A DNA stretch of 64,000 nucleotides, taken from positions 241,970,892 to 242,034,891 of the forward strand of contig NC_073696.1 of assembly GCF_029784165.1 (NCBI RefSeq), in the 5' to 3' direction. Made by a program: the position numbers and the translations under genes. Within the stretch, counting starts at the first letter, position 1. Every line of letters starts with the position of its first letter. Below, piece by piece: positions 22,083 through 34,485 of the stretch. The notes under the pieces are model-generated. The model was given only the letters and a program-made list of their open reading frames with translations, was not told the origin of the DNA and did not search any database. This DNA comes from Wyeomyia smithii. Its lineage: Eukaryota > Arthropoda > Insecta > Diptera > Culicidae.

Positions 22083-23562
22083 AGCGCTATTTAATTTAAA
22101 AATTCGCATTAGACAACATCAATTAAACACTGAACAATTAGATTGATTGAACGCTTCTTAATACTTACTGTTTTTTGTTGGTCTAAAAATTCATCAATTT
22201 TTTCAATTTGAGTACGATGAGTAATTTTTCAAATGGTGAATTCACAACTTGCAAGGAGCGTTAAACTTAGCTGCCGTCCTCGCACTACTAGCTGAAACAT
22301 GGACACAAATGGTTGGTGTATTCTGGACAGTGTTGTCATCCGACTAAAGCTTCGTTAATCATATCTCGGTGGTAAAGCAGATGCTTCGCCAACCCGAGTG
22401 TCTGTTCACCAAGATGATGTGGCTCAAAACAGCGTCTGTTCTTCATGTTAGGGGTGGCAGATTAACGTCCTGGTGCCAGCGTGGGACTTCAAATAGTACT
22501 GTCACGATTGGAAAATCGGATCTTGGAACTGCAAGTCTCTCAATTTTTTTGGGAAGTACCCACATTCTTTCCGACTTATTGAGGGTCCGCAAGTTCGAGC
22601 ACTGCAGGAGGTATGTTGGAATGGAGTATCGATGCATACGTACAGAGATGCTTGCACCATCTACCGGAGCTGCGGCAACACACGCGAATTGGGCACAGCT
22701 TTAATTGTGATGAGCAAAATGCGGAAGCGCGCGATTGGATGGTGACCAATCGACAACAGTATGAGAGAGTTGAGGATCAGCGGCCGTATCTTCAACGTTA
22801 GCATCATTAACGTGCACAGCTCTCACCTACAAAGTAACGATGACGATAAGGACGCCTTTTACGCGCAGCTGGAGCGCGCATACGATAGCTGCTCAAAACA
22901 TAGCATCAAAATCGTAATCGGAGATCTTGACGCTCAGGTTGCCCAGGAGGAGAAATTCAGATTATTGGAAAGTTCAGCGCACATCGGCTCACGAACAAAA
23001 ACGGCCGTCGACACATTGACTGCGCAACCTCCAAGAACATGGCCATACGCAGTACCTACTTCCAGCAGAGCCTCCCATATCGATGCACCTGGAGATCAGC
23101 GCAATAGACTGAAACACAAATCGATCCGGACCTATCGGGGCGCAAACGTCGATTCTGACCACTATCTCCGGATGGTCAAAATGCACCGAAGACATTTGAC
23201 CGCGATATGATCTGGAGCGACCTAAACTCTCCGAAGTCGCTACTAAGTACGCGCAAAGCCTTGAGGCAGCGTTGCTGGATAAGGGAGTACTTACCGAAGC
23301 CCCTCTGGAGGACTGCTGGAGCACTGCGAAAGCAGCCGACGTAACGGCTGGTTCGACGAAGAGTGTCAAGCGATTCTAGACGAGAAGAGTGCTGCGCGGA
23401 TATTGATACTGTAGCGAATGATTTTTCATAACCTGAGCCGATACGAATAGAATTGAAAACAGCAGACTCACCTTCCGCGAACAAAAAGCTCCGCCTGGAA
23501 GCTACAGCTCTTGACGAAATAGAGCAGCTGTATTGTTCTCAAGAAATAAGGAGATTCCACAA

Positions 23563-23979
23563 CCCAACAAACAAATTGGTTCATATAACTCGTGTTCAAC
23601 TCTGTTAAGTTAATCCCTATTTGGTGAAAAATGTTCATATAAGATACATGAAGTGCGCCTATGTGTACAAATCTGGAGGCCATATACGTACATTGTGGAA
23701 AAAAATTGATTATAATTTTGTATAATTTCGCAGGCTATCTTAAATGGCCTCATTTAAAACTTTAAATCGCATTCTATACGACTTAGAGGAATGACGCTTT
23801 TCACAATTTTATTTGACACGTTAAATTGCTTCATATATAACCTAGTAATGCGTTCTATACGATCTATGTTTTATACGATATGAACAAATTTAATGCTGCA
23901 TCTTTTGTAATCTGAAACTTGATACGAACATTTGAGCGACTTTGAATTAACATCCTTATACGACTTTTGGTTTGCTGGG
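23563..23979. mobile_element. MITE inside the RTE-like LINE
   Basis: The left end cccaacaaacaaattggttc and right end complement CCCAGCAAACCAAAAGTCG share their first bases, and the segment interrupts the LINE linker coding sequence exactly here: similarity stops at RRFHN and resumes after position 23980. Internal 'tatacga' motifs recur. No clear target duplication is visible. Confidence 0.5.
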
Positions 23980-24185
23980 AAGTAACTAAACGCATCCCGC
24001 GCAAGCTTTGTACCGCGAGTTAAAATGTGTCGGGATTAAGATAGAGGAATTTCGACGGATGAACGTGAGGTGATCGACAGGTGGAAGCAGTACTATAATG
24101 AACACCTGAATGACGCAGAGGCAGAGGATCAAGAGAGTATGAAGGACGACTTCGTCAGCATGGCGGATGATGGAGACATACCGCC

Positions 24186-25297
24186 TAGGGTTTGCAATAT
24201 TCCCGAGAATAGATTTCCCGGGAAACGGGAATGAAAAATCTCATTTCCCGGGAATTTCCGGGAACCGGGAAAGGAAAAAATCCTTAGCAAAAATGAGATT
24301 TCAAGTAAAGTTTATTAATGAAAAGTTTCAAACAATCGTTTACAATTTAATTATCAATTGAAGAACAAAATTTATTCAAGTTCACTCCAGAAATTCGTGA
24401 ACAATCGTCTATCAATCGCCTCAGTTCCGCTGACAATTTTTCGTTAGGCCCAAATAATGTAGTTTCCTTTTGCAAAACTTTGCTTAAGATCGCTGAATCA
24501 CCGCTGGTGTCTGATTTCTAAAATACTTCTAAATCACCGATTCCAGCTCTTGCTACATTTCATTAGAAACTGAAGAGTCCAATACTTTTAGTTTGTTGAA
24601 GATAAAGCTGAGTGTTCCGCCACAAAAGACAATCAGCAAGAATGTCGCAGTGGCATTTCAGTACCCAGTGCCCTTCAGGCATACTTTAGTAAAAAAAGTT
24701 GAGTGTTTGGCAGCCAGACTTTAGAGCATTTGAATGCCTTCGTAATTAATGTGAAATCGCGGCCACAACCTAAGTTACAATGCCTGAGTTTTATTAATTT
24801 ATTTATTTCTGGTCGCATTGATTTACGGGTTTCTATTTTTTTTTATCAATTTACAGGTTTCAAATTTTTTTGTCAATAAACAAAGAAAAAATCAAGCAAC
24901 TATCCGCTTACTAGTTTACTAGAAGTAAACTCACTAGCAAAAAAAGACATGAGACGAAGAAAATATTTCTTAATTCTTAATTCATCGTTTACTGAATAAG
25001 ACAGCATATATTTTTGACAAGTAAATTAAGCAAATAATTTGATATTACACGGCAAGTAAATATTGATCGTCGCTTCAAGCAAATATTTGCTTCGTATAAT
25101 GCACACTATGAAGCTGCTCTACACTTCTACGACGTAAGTTTCGTATTTTGATACGATATTTAGTTTTATTGCAATATTGTATGAAGAATTTTCCGAGAAG
25201 CTCGGGAATCCCGGGAATCAATATTCCTATTCCCGGTATCCGGGAATTCCGGGAAGAGGCAATTCCCGGGAAATCGTTCCCGGGATTGCAAACCCTA
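24186..25297. mobile_element. hAT-type MITE with CCCGGGAA-rich ends
   Basis: 1112 bp, starting tagggtttgcaatattcccg and ending in the complement cgggattgcaaaccctaata (the last three bases belong to the target duplication). An exact 8-base duplication, ataccgcc, flanks it at 24178-24185 and 25298-25305. Both subterminal regions carry many ttcccgggaa palindromes, which in hAT elements commonly serve as transposase binding sites. No transposase frame is present. It sits in LINE coding sequence, which dates it as younger than that LINE. A 5' part of a second copy lies at 63352-63838. Confidence 0.8.
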
Positions 25298-26824
25298 ATA
25301 CCGCCCCACGATATGTGAAGTTAAGCATACTATCAGGCAGCTCAAGAACAACGAATCAGCTGGAAAAGATGGCATCGCAGCGAGCTTATCAAGCTGGGCC
25401 CGGGTAGGTTGGCTTCTGTCTGCATCAGCTGTTAGTCCAGATGTGGGATACAGAACAGCTACCCGAGGAGTGGAACGAGGGAGTAATATCCCCAATATAC
25501 AAGAATTACGACAAGTACGACAAGGAATGTGACAACTACCGAGTGTTCACGATTCTCAACGTAGCCTACAATGTGCTACAAAGTGTTCCAGATAACCCTT
25601 CACCGTCTCTCGCCGCGAAGGTTTGTGGGAAGTTATCAAGCCGGTTTTGTGAATGGGCGATCGACTACGGACCAAATCTTCACGCTGCGCCAGATCCTCT
25701 AAAAGTGTCGCCTACCAAGTCCTCACTCATTACCTATTCATCGATCATCAATTAGGACTGCTTACGACACTATCGATCGTTTAGAGCTGAGGAAAGTTTG
25801 GGACGAAAATGGCTTTCTTGCAAAATGAATGGTGTACAATGCTGTGTGAAGATTTCGGGTGCGGTATCAACACGCAAGGGACTTCGACAAGACGACGGTC
25901 TTTCCTGCCTCCTGTTCAACATTGCGCTTGAAGATGTTATGAAACGTGTGGCCTTTAACATGCGGGGGGGGCACCATCTTCAATAAATCTAGTCAGTTCG
26001 TCTGCTTCGCTGACGACATGGACCTTGTCGGGAGGACTTCCAGGCGGTTGCTGAACAGTACACTAAGCTGAAACGTGCAACAGAAAATTGGTTTGATTGA
26101 AGGTGAATACGTCGAAGACCAAGTATCTGCTAGCATAGGCAGTAGCGTAGTGATCGACGGAGATACGTTCGAGGTGGTTGATGAATTTGTTCTCCTCGGA
26201 TCATTGATAACGTCAGACAACAACTGCAGAGAAATCCGCAGACGTATTGTAGCTGGAATTTGTGCCTGCTACGGATTCTTTAAGACATTGAGGTCTGGCA
26301 AATTTCGCCCCCGTACCAAGTGCACCAAGTACAAGACGCTCAGAGAGCCGGTAATCCTCTACGGGCACGATACATGGACAATGCTCGAGGATGACTTGCA
26401 AGCACTAATGAAAGGCGTGTGCTTAGGACATGAAAATTTGTGATCGTCTTGTATCAGACCAGTACAAGAGGTAGAGGTGCGCAACGAGCTAAGTGGTTGG
26501 ACTAAGTGGAGCAAGATCCTGGAAGTGTGAGTGTGAGAAACTTGAGACAAGCTGCCATGGATCGAGTTTGTTGGTGTTACATTGTGACACAGGTGAAATC
26601 CTGAGGGATGTTTCACCAGGATAAAAAGTATGTATACTGTATCAACACATGGGAATTTTGATAGATTTTGCTTGATTTTAACTGTTCTCTTCGATGTGAT
26701 GTGATGACTAAATGCGTCACACACTTGGTACAATATTACGTAGAGCATTTGAAACAAATCACAAGATATTTTTTGATCTTGTTTTTGTTTAGTTTTTAGC
26801 TTCAACTTCATTTCAAACAATCAG

Positions 26825-27045
26825 TTTGAAATTTCAATCACAATTTGGGATTTCCATTTTAGTTACGGAAATCAACTCCACTAAGAACAAGTGTTGGTTA
26901 GTACTAGGAAACTTTTTACGTGAATAATTAGTATCGATCACGTACGAAAGACCGGTTGTTAAAAGAAGTGTAACTAAATTGCGTTACAACCGTGCCGAAT
27001 CTGTCGATCTTCGAGAGATACTGTTTCACGCTTGTTGGGTGGGAG
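26825..27045 (+). repeat. Diverged interspersed repeat, copy B
   Basis: Ordered block similarity to 18815-19050, for example 'gggatttccattttagttac', 'ggttagtact', 'gtaactaaattgcgttac', 'ccgtgccgaatc' and 'gatactgtttcacgcttgt'. Class unknown. Confidence 0.5.
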
Positions 27046-27335
27046 GTAAAGTTTAAACATCTATATCCTTTTTTCGCCAATGAGATTTGGAGAATTTTTT
27101 AAACTTTTCCATACGTTCCATAACTTGAATAATTTGAAGTTTTTACCAGCTTCTGACTTTTGATCTATAAACAATTCTTATACATCTTGTAATTTTCAAT
27201 ATTTATTTGCTTTTAGCATTTATATCATTCTGATGGTTCAGAATTTAAAAAAAGTTCATATTTTGCATTTTTGACTGCTTCGATATTTTTATATATCTGA
27301 TATTATTGAAGTTTTGAAATTTTTGACATAATGTA

Positions 27336-27640
27336 GAAGAGTTATATCGAAATTTCGTTCCTCCTACCAATATCGTCAATTACAAATCGCCGAAGAGACC
27401 TTCACATACGTTTCTCTGGCCAGTTTTTTTATGAGAGGGACTTTTTTTTGTCAAGAGGAAAAGTCTTCTGACCTGTTTTGTTATAAGAAGCTCTTATTTT
27501 TTCAAGAAGAAGAGTAATATCGAAACCTCGTTCATCCAACCAATATCGCCAATCAAAAATTCCTGGAGAAACCTTCGCAAACGTTTCTCTGGCCGGTTTC
27601 ATTATGAGAGGAACTTATTCTGTCAAGAGTAATATCATTT
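27336..27640 (+). repeat. Tandem duplication, unit about 173 bp
   Basis: Two diverged direct copies start at 27336 and 27509. Shared blocks include 'atatcgaaa', 'ccaatatcg', 'gagaccttcacatacgtttc' against 'gaaaccttcgcaaacgtttc', and 'tctggcc-gttt---atgagagg'. Confidence 0.65.
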
Positions 27641-28217
27641 TTAAAATTAAGTTTAAAGTAATAGTCTGTAAAATTGTATGTAACTATTCATTTATAGCTA
27701 ACGCACAATTGAAACTTAATATTGAGCTTATGCTCTTCTGAATCTAATGAACTAAGAGAAACAAAAATATCAAACTGATTTTTTCACAGTAGTAAATGAA
27801 AGACGCTATCAGAAAGAAAACACCTTACCCTTGAGTACTCCCTATTTACGGCCTAAGGTTTCATTAGAACCTCGCGAGCGTAAATTCCCCACCGGAACCA
27901 AAACATTGCCGCAGTTATTAGTAATGAGAAAGTGCTGCCGGGCTTAGCCCATCGCGTAATCAGCGGCGGTACAAAGCTCGAAATTGCGCTCAATGCGGCT
28001 ACGGTTCTCGAATAGAAGTGGAAAACCGGTTCGGTTCTCGTTAGATTAAAAGAGGTACATCCATAGATGACGTCGATTTTTATAACAGGTAATAATTGAA
28101 TGATCAATTTATAAATAATAACGCAACTTTTATGGACTTCCCTCTGCCTGCTGGAGTTGAGCACAAACCCAACGCGGCTTCGGCTGTTGATAAGTTCGCG
28201 TTACGAAGCTGATCGCG
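27641..28217. other. Gene-free stretch before the 28.2 kb promoter
   Basis: No exon was recognised. GC content rises after about 27.86 kb, toward the candidate promoter. Confidence 0.3.
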
Positions 28218-28218
28218 C

Positions 28219-28253
28219 TCAGTTCGGTTGAGCAGGTCGTACGCGGTAGATCA
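28219..28253 (+). promoter_or_regulatory. Candidate TATA-less core promoter (Inr + DPE)
   Basis: TCAGTT at 28219-28224 matches the arthropod initiator. With its A at 28221 as +1, positions +28 to +32 read AGATC, matching the DPE consensus RGWYV at the exact required spacing. The segment at +18 to +27 agrees partly with the MTE. It lies in a short GC-rich island within AT-rich DNA. Confidence 0.5.
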
Positions 28254-28387
28254 CTTTGCGCGATCAGTTTCCTAGTACACCTCGTGGTGTTTAGACCGGC
28301 TTGCTTTGCGATCGTCTCGTAGTTTGTGTTAAAACGTAATCAACCGATTATACTAGCGGTGTGATCGAAGAAGGAGAAAAGATAAAA
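28221..28387 (+). other. Candidate 5' non-coding exon
   Basis: From the putative start site to a donor-like AAAA|GTACGTG (GT at 28388-28389) there are 167 bases with no ATG, as expected of a leader exon. The next plus-strand coding exon in view is the serpin exon at 47223, which begins its ATG directly after a splice acceptor. Linking the two is inference; the leader could also belong to a gene outside the window or an unrecognised one. Confidence 0.4.
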
Positions 28388-28389
28388 GT

Positions 28390-30659
28390 ACGTGTTTCGA
28401 ATATGGCGGTGGTATGGTTTAAGTTTTTTGGGTTATATGATTCTTTGTTACTACTTAGTTAAAGCGTTTCTCTGTGTGTGTGAGGTATAAATGGGATTTT
28501 CCCGAAATCAAATTAATAGAACAACATGGACTGTGAACTGATTAGCGTTGAGAAGAGACACAATGTGAACTAACCAGGCAAGGGCAAAGCCAGTAAAGCG
28601 AGATTGCGTGATTAGTAGATCGGTAATTGGCGATGATCATGGTCTTTCCTCTGCCGTCACGGGTCAATTTGCTATCACAATGAAATCAGATGCACCCCGT
28701 GTAACAGCTTCCTCAATATGTTGTAACAATAAAGCTATCATTCCGCGGAATAGAGGTTTTCAGCTGCTAGGGCAAAATAGAAAACGAAAGTGCCTCTGTT
28801 GGTCTCCGGTTGTCTTGCGGGGCACAGTCCGCGAAGAAATTGAGTAACTCGGAATTGAATCATGGCTCCCCTTTGGCGTCAGTTGTTTTACGTAATTCAA
28901 AATATACGGTCGAGTTCATGGGACTGGGGATGAAGCACATGAAGAAAAGCATTGTAGCGGGGTGAGGTGACGGAATCACCTCAACAGCAGTGTCGTGTCC
29001 GCCATCCTTTTTAGTATGACCAACAGCAACCATACTGCTGTCTCCATACCGGGCTCAACGCAAGTGGCGGCTGACCTTCAACGGGGATGAAAGATGGCGT
29101 TTTTTCTGTATTAGTAAACTGTTTATACAATTCGCGAATTTGAATCGTTGACTGCTATCAAGGAGATAGTTCTCCGCTGTGTTTGGGAAACAAGCACAAC
29201 ACTTACTGATCCGGTTTGTTTTTTCGACGTGCATCGTAAGTTCATCGTTATGCATTGCATACAGCCGGAGTCTATTACTGACTCACATGATAAGACATCG
29301 CCCGCATCGCTTGGGTAGAAGAACAGAAACCGCTGGCTGTCCGAATGCAATCGGTCTTTTTGGGGCTGAATAAGATTTAGTTGTGTTTTTGATATATTTT
29401 TCTATTGTTCTGGTTCTTTCGAAAACGTCTACGAAGAGTAGGGGTATTTTCTATTTCGATTTCGGTTGCATGTTTGATAATGTTGCCAGGTTAAGACCCC
29501 CCGGGCCCAAGGAAGGTGATCATAATTTTTCTTTTCCTATTCATTACTTTATTCTATGAAGGCGAACAAAAGGCCACACAACAGACCTAGCTAAGATTGG
29601 ATGAAGTATTTCCTGTATCTATTTCAATTTATCGTTCATATGCTGGCTCCGGTTGCTCATTTCTCGTGTAAGTACCTTGTTTTAACACCGCAAAACCAGT
29701 AGCGCTTTTTTCCCATGTTCGACCGGATTTTAAAACAGCAAACATTGAAGAGTTTCCATGGTTTTGAACGGAATAGACAAAGAACAATCAACAATAGGTA
29801 TGAGTTGTGTTATTTTTTTTCTACCGCGCATCCGCCTGCTGTTGCTTTTTCGTGGTCCAATGAGTAATTTCGCCCATATTCCCATATCAACCGCCTGCTG
29901 AATTTGCTACTCGGGCAGGTCACCAAATTAAATTGGCACATTTGCAGTGTCAATAACAAGCTAATTTTGTTTTGTGGTGTCACAATAGTTGAATGATTTA
30001 GTAAATCAACACAAATGAAATAGTTCAACAAAGCGATGGCTTCTAATAAGCTAACTTGAGAGCGATTAAGGCAGAATGTTGACTAAATGTAATTAACATA
30101 TTATAGAAGCAATAAAAACTTTTATCTAACTACTCTAGATGTTTCTTATGTTGACATATACAATGTTTTATTGCCTTTTTTAATATATTCTCTGGCATAC
30201 CTTCTACAATATGTATTCCATCCCATTTGTATAACGATGGCAGCTTTTGTTCAAAGATCTCATTAAACTTTTTTCATTATTAAAAGCCAATTTTGCTTCT
30301 CTTAGACAAAACCACGAGGCCACTTGAAACTTTTCCATTTGGCACTTGACCAGTTTAAGTTGCAAAAAAAAACTCAACTACAGCGTAATATTCGGATTTT
30401 TTCTGTGTACTGAGTACAGTACTTTGAAATTATGTTTTTGGCGTTAGCCTTTTATATAGCACTTTCAGCTGACAAAAAAAATGGGTTGGTTCAGTTCAGC
30501 AATCAAATGTATGTTATGTATCTCTGTGGAAGGAAAAATGATTGTATTGAAATGTAAGACTCCCTTAATTTCTAATAAGCGATATTAATATTTGATAGGC
30601 GTATTACCGATTTCGCTTACTTTTGAATTAGCGAAACTACTTTCGAGTCGCTGATCGCT
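28390..30659. other. Gene-free stretch
   Basis: No convincing exon or element. Reading frames at 28608-28847, 29055-29373 and elsewhere lack recognisable domains and splice context. Confidence 0.4.
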
Positions 30660-32340
30660 AAATTAGCAGTGCAGGACCCTACGCTCAAAGAACCCGAGCG
30701 CTCAACCACTTCGAAAGTATTCCCATCCATCACCACCGCTACACTAACACCCGTAAAACTATCGTGCGCTCTGTTATCCACGATGAGCTTTGTTTTGGCA
30801 TTGTTTATGCTGAGTTTAGTTTTCGCAGCTTACTTTCTAAAAGCCGTAAAGACCTACCCCAAAGCTCTACGATACTCTGTTTTGTTGGGGAATCATGTTC
30901 AATCAGATTCTGCCACAGCTTGTTACGTTTCACTGAATCGTACGCCGCCTTTAAGTTTATAAACAGATGAGCAAACAAGCAATTTTCTTCGTTTACCGCT
31001 TTTTTTTCTCGCTTATTTTCCGTCGGTCTAGTTCCGCCACTGTTGTGGCCAATCACCGACGCCCAGGGAGGCGACTCCACACCCAGGACCCTAACTCACG
31101 ACCCGTTTATCAACGGACCGGCGCCAACGGCTTTACTTCCTCATGCGATGGAAGGCGTGATCCCAGAGATTTTGCGCCTCAGAAAATCTCCCGGTGTCGG
31201 CTAGGATTGAATCTAGACCAGTTGGGTTGGTTGTGAGTGGATCACGCCACCTCACAACCATCGACACCTATGTCGGCGGTGGGATTCGAACCCAGGCGTC
31301 GAGCGTGGTTAGCGGAGACGTTACCAACCACACTAGGCCCCCGCTCTATCGTTTACCGCTTATGAATCGGACTTCGACTGAACCAACGAAATTGTTTATT
31401 GGGCATATGTCTGCAGCTTGTGTTGAAACTTGTCGAGGATCTGTTTTAAGGTAAATAACTGGTCCGTTTTAGATCGCTCGTTCGAAATTACACCAACAAA
31501 GGCTTTCTCAGCGGCTTCAGCATATAGAACAGGATACGGGAAGATAATTTGATATGCAGTATTTAGGAGGGTTGTGTCTGAATAGTGGCTATAGCGGTGT
31601 CTATGACTCTCATAGATCACCCTATAGATAGAGCATATGAGTCCTTCTACTGGTTAGAACTGGGTAGGCAGTTCCTCCTCAGACCATACCCTCGCTTACG
31701 ACAGTGAAAAGTTGGACCGGCGAGCCGTCCCTCTCAGCCGCTTTGTGGTTCTTGAACTGTCAGCAAGTTTTTGTCACTTTGTTCATAGTTGGCGGATAAT
31801 AACAACTTGTCCATCTTCCTCAATTCCTCCTCGTGTCGCATCTGGTAAAGCAGTTCTCCGCCTCTGAGAGGACGCGATCGAAGTGTTCACGTGTCTCGAG
31901 CCGGTTAAACCATCAAATCACCCACCACGCGTAGTTCTAACTGTCATATCTATCACCCTCGCGTTGTTTCATCGACCCCGTCGTGGATGTGCTTCCACTG
32001 CTCGTTTAGGTCTACTCAAACTTCGATTCTTCTATCAACTTTCTGAGTATACTATGCACCAACTCCTTCTGCTGATAACCTCTGGATGTTCAGACGTATC
32101 TTCCTCGGCGATCTCGATTTAAAAACGGCCAAGCGCGAATCTTGTTTACCACGCGATATTAATCCGAAACGATGTTTGGCCCCAGAAAAGATCGCACAAG
32201 TGCCGGCCGTCGATCAGCATGTGGTCGATCTAGGAGCGGGCCACTCCACCGGAGTGTATCCAGATGTGCTTCCGAATGTTCAGACGTGCAAAATGGATAT
32301 TACAGATGGCCTATCTCTTGGCCGCTGAGGAGGAAATTAG
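30660..32340 (-). mobile_element. Decayed EN-RT LINE (RTE/CR1-like), interrupted by a SINE
   Basis: Reading the minus strand from right to left gives endonuclease remnants at about 32330-32130 (IDHMLIDGRH), then reverse transcriptase pieces: a KAAERDG motif near 31760, IWSEEELPT near 31710, LLNTAYQIIFPYPVLYAEAAE at 31570-31500, SKTDQLFTLKQILDKF to 31400, then after the SINE FINLKAAYDSVKRNKLWQN at about 30960-30890, and a C-terminal remnant near 30740-30690. Many stops and frameshifts. The order of pieces matches an EN-RT element. Confidence 0.65.
31002..31348 (-). mobile_element. tRNA-derived SINE with 13 bp target duplication
   Basis: The head, at the right end on the minus strand, has an A-box-like TAGTGTGGTTGG and a B box GGGTTCGAATCCC; an A-rich tail, seen as poly-T at 31001-31008, is at the left end. 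The exact repeat tcgtttaccgctt flanks it at 30989-31001 and 31349-31361. It interrupts a LINE reverse transcriptase frame, which resumes on both sides. Confidence 0.8.
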
Positions 32341-32379
32341 CTTCAAGCCATTGTCGTTGGTAATGGTAAAGTGGAGACT

Positions 32380-33205
32380 GTTCCTTCCAATAATAGCACG
32401 AAAGAATTCTTTCGAACTTTTCGAAGACTTTCTATTTATTTTCTCAGAAAGTTCGTAGAATCCATCCTTTACGTTGTCGGTTTTCTCCTTTAACGGTCAT
32501 AGACGGTCCTTAAAGCGATTCCACCTAATGACATTTCGTTCCCTAGTAACACGGAACCGACGCGCCCTTCTGCTCTATCGCCGCCACTGTAGTATGTACT
32601 TCAAAGACCAGTGGATGAAACTGACGCTTCCTGACATGTTTATCCATGTTCACCAGATACTTTTTCACTGTTTGGCCGGTTGCACCGATTTTCCGGCCAA
32701 GCGCACGCAGCGATGTAGGCAGTTTTCCCTCGGTCTATCTCTTTAGCATTCTTTGGAGCTTCTTGTCTCTCAGGGTCGTCGGTTTTAATGCTCTGATTGT
32801 TGTCCAATAGTGCCAAGACGTTGTAGATACCGGAACAGGCGTACCTGGCGTCCACAAAGTGCCGCACGATGTAGGATTTCAACGTCGCAAGGTACCGTTC
32901 TTTGAACGCGCACACTTCTGACCGAAATAGCTTCACTGTTTTCGCCAACACGGTTAGAGTTCGACTGATAGAGCTGTCAAATTTTCTCTGCTGACTCAAG
33001 GGTTACTCTGATTGATGCTGCATGGGTAGTTTCGTCGGTGCGTGGGAAGGTAAACCCATGAATTGATAGTTCAGCCGTTCGCTCTGGATCAGTCGCTGTT
33101 TGAGCCGCCTTTGACATACAGATCGGATGCTCAGACAAGCTGCTATCACATAACAGATATGCAATAAAGAACCAAAAACGTGACCAAATTTCTTTATTTT
33201 AAGTA
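32380..33205 (-). pseudogene. Mariner-family transposase remnant, copy 1 (N-terminal part)
   Basis: The minus-strand frame from 32999 (MSQQRKFDS) reads EVCAFKER, YACSGIYNVLALLDNNQSIK and a paired DNA-binding-like region, closely similar in order to the element at 43785-45065. The right flank to about 33205 also matches ('gttgatgctgcaagggtagt'-like sequence). The catalytic part is missing or eroded before a LINE begins at about 32340. Family assignment (ITmD37E-type) comes from the better preserved second copy. Confidence 0.55.
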
Positions 33206-34478
33206 GCAACGTCTAGCGGTGGAGAGGACGTATTTTACACTCAAAATTTTATTACACTCATACTATTCATACCTGCTCGTGGTGAAGAATTATTTCGGTC
33301 TCTCTTGCAAACAAAACCAAAAATCAAAAAGATTCGCCACTCTTTCGTCGAGAGAATTCTTCATTTTCTCCGGTATTGGTATAGCGAGAATACTTTTTCA
33401 TGATAATTGTACAGTATCACCCGCATACGTGCAATGTTTTAATAGACATACTTTTTTAAATGAATTTCGTTGTTGCCCGAGTTGAAAACCGAATATCTTG
33501 ATTAGCGACAATCCTTTTTTCACATTGTACCTAATGTCGCAAGCAGTGTTGTGTATAACGCGTCTGATATGCATTGCTCGCAAATGTTAGGTAAAATAAA
33601 CGGTACGAGAAAAAAATTATTGTCGTTAGTAGAAAAATTCGGTTTCCAACTCCAACGAAATTACTCAATTCAATTAACTGGTTAAGACAGTCGCGGGGTG
33701 TACGAAAACTTTATTTGATTTTCTATTCCTGTTGATTGTCAATTGTTACTGAATTATTTTTTTTTCAAATTTCCTGAATGAGGTGTCCTATCTTAACTTA
33801 AATTTGATAGATTTGAGATGACCTTTTTGTCTGGTCATTAAAGCAAAAACAGAATAGATTTTTGTTGTATGTTCAAACTATTGGAATGAACTGTTCGAAC
33901 GACGCACTGTAAAATCAATGTAGGATAAAACAGCGAAAAACGAATGCTAAAGCGTTGGCTAGGATTTGCAGCAGAGTTTTGTTCAAAGTTCGCATATCTA
34001 TTCTGTGACTGCTGCTCAAGAAGAAGAAGAAAGTTGCAGTTAAAACAAATATTTCTATTCAAACACCATGACCAGTTAACGATTTTTTTTAGATTCATGA
34101 TGCCGTGTTATGATCGAAACTGTCCCGAAGACTGTTCCGAAAACTATCAATACCCTTTCATACTTGGATAAAACAAAATATATAGGAGTGTTTTGATCAA
34201 TGTATTCTCAAGTATGCTCAATAATAATGTTTCATTTCCTATTTAATTCAATTTGTACCTATTTTTGCTAGGGTACCCAAGTTATCTAACTTTTCTCTTA
34301 ACACCACTCTTAAGCTTCTGCACAGTACTTTCTCCGATCCTTTTCACCTCTTTCGGCCAATTTTTCTTGAAATTTCCAACATTTTTGGCAGTTTTTGTGC
34401 TTCGTTTGCTCCTGCTTCCGACAAATCTGTAGGCCCATTCTTTCCTTGGCATGCATAACGTTATTCGTTGAGGTACCT
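33206..34478. other. AT-rich gene-free stretch
   Basis: No exon or recognisable element was seen. Confidence 0.4.
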
Positions 34479-34485
34479 ACCACCA

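Larger units (their letters stand above)
22280..26600 (+). mobile_element. Degenerate RTE-like LINE with nested insertions
   Basis: A non-LTR retrotransposon with an apurinic-type endonuclease followed by reverse transcriptase. The endonuclease (about 22650-23210) has INVHSSHLQSNDDDKDAFY, IVIGDLDAQV (the usual Asn of GDxNA is Asp here) and SDHYL near its end. The linker resumes near 24060 with EVIDRWKQYYNEHLNDAEA. Reverse transcriptase pieces include IRQLKNNESAGKDGIAA, the catalytic FADD box near 26010, and a C-terminal piece 26075-26440 ending near LYGHDTWTM. Stops and frameshifts are frequent. A 417 bp MITE and a 1.1 kb hAT MITE interrupt it. Aedes JAM1 belongs to this clade; whether this is JAM1 itself is not established. 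Confidence 0.75.
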
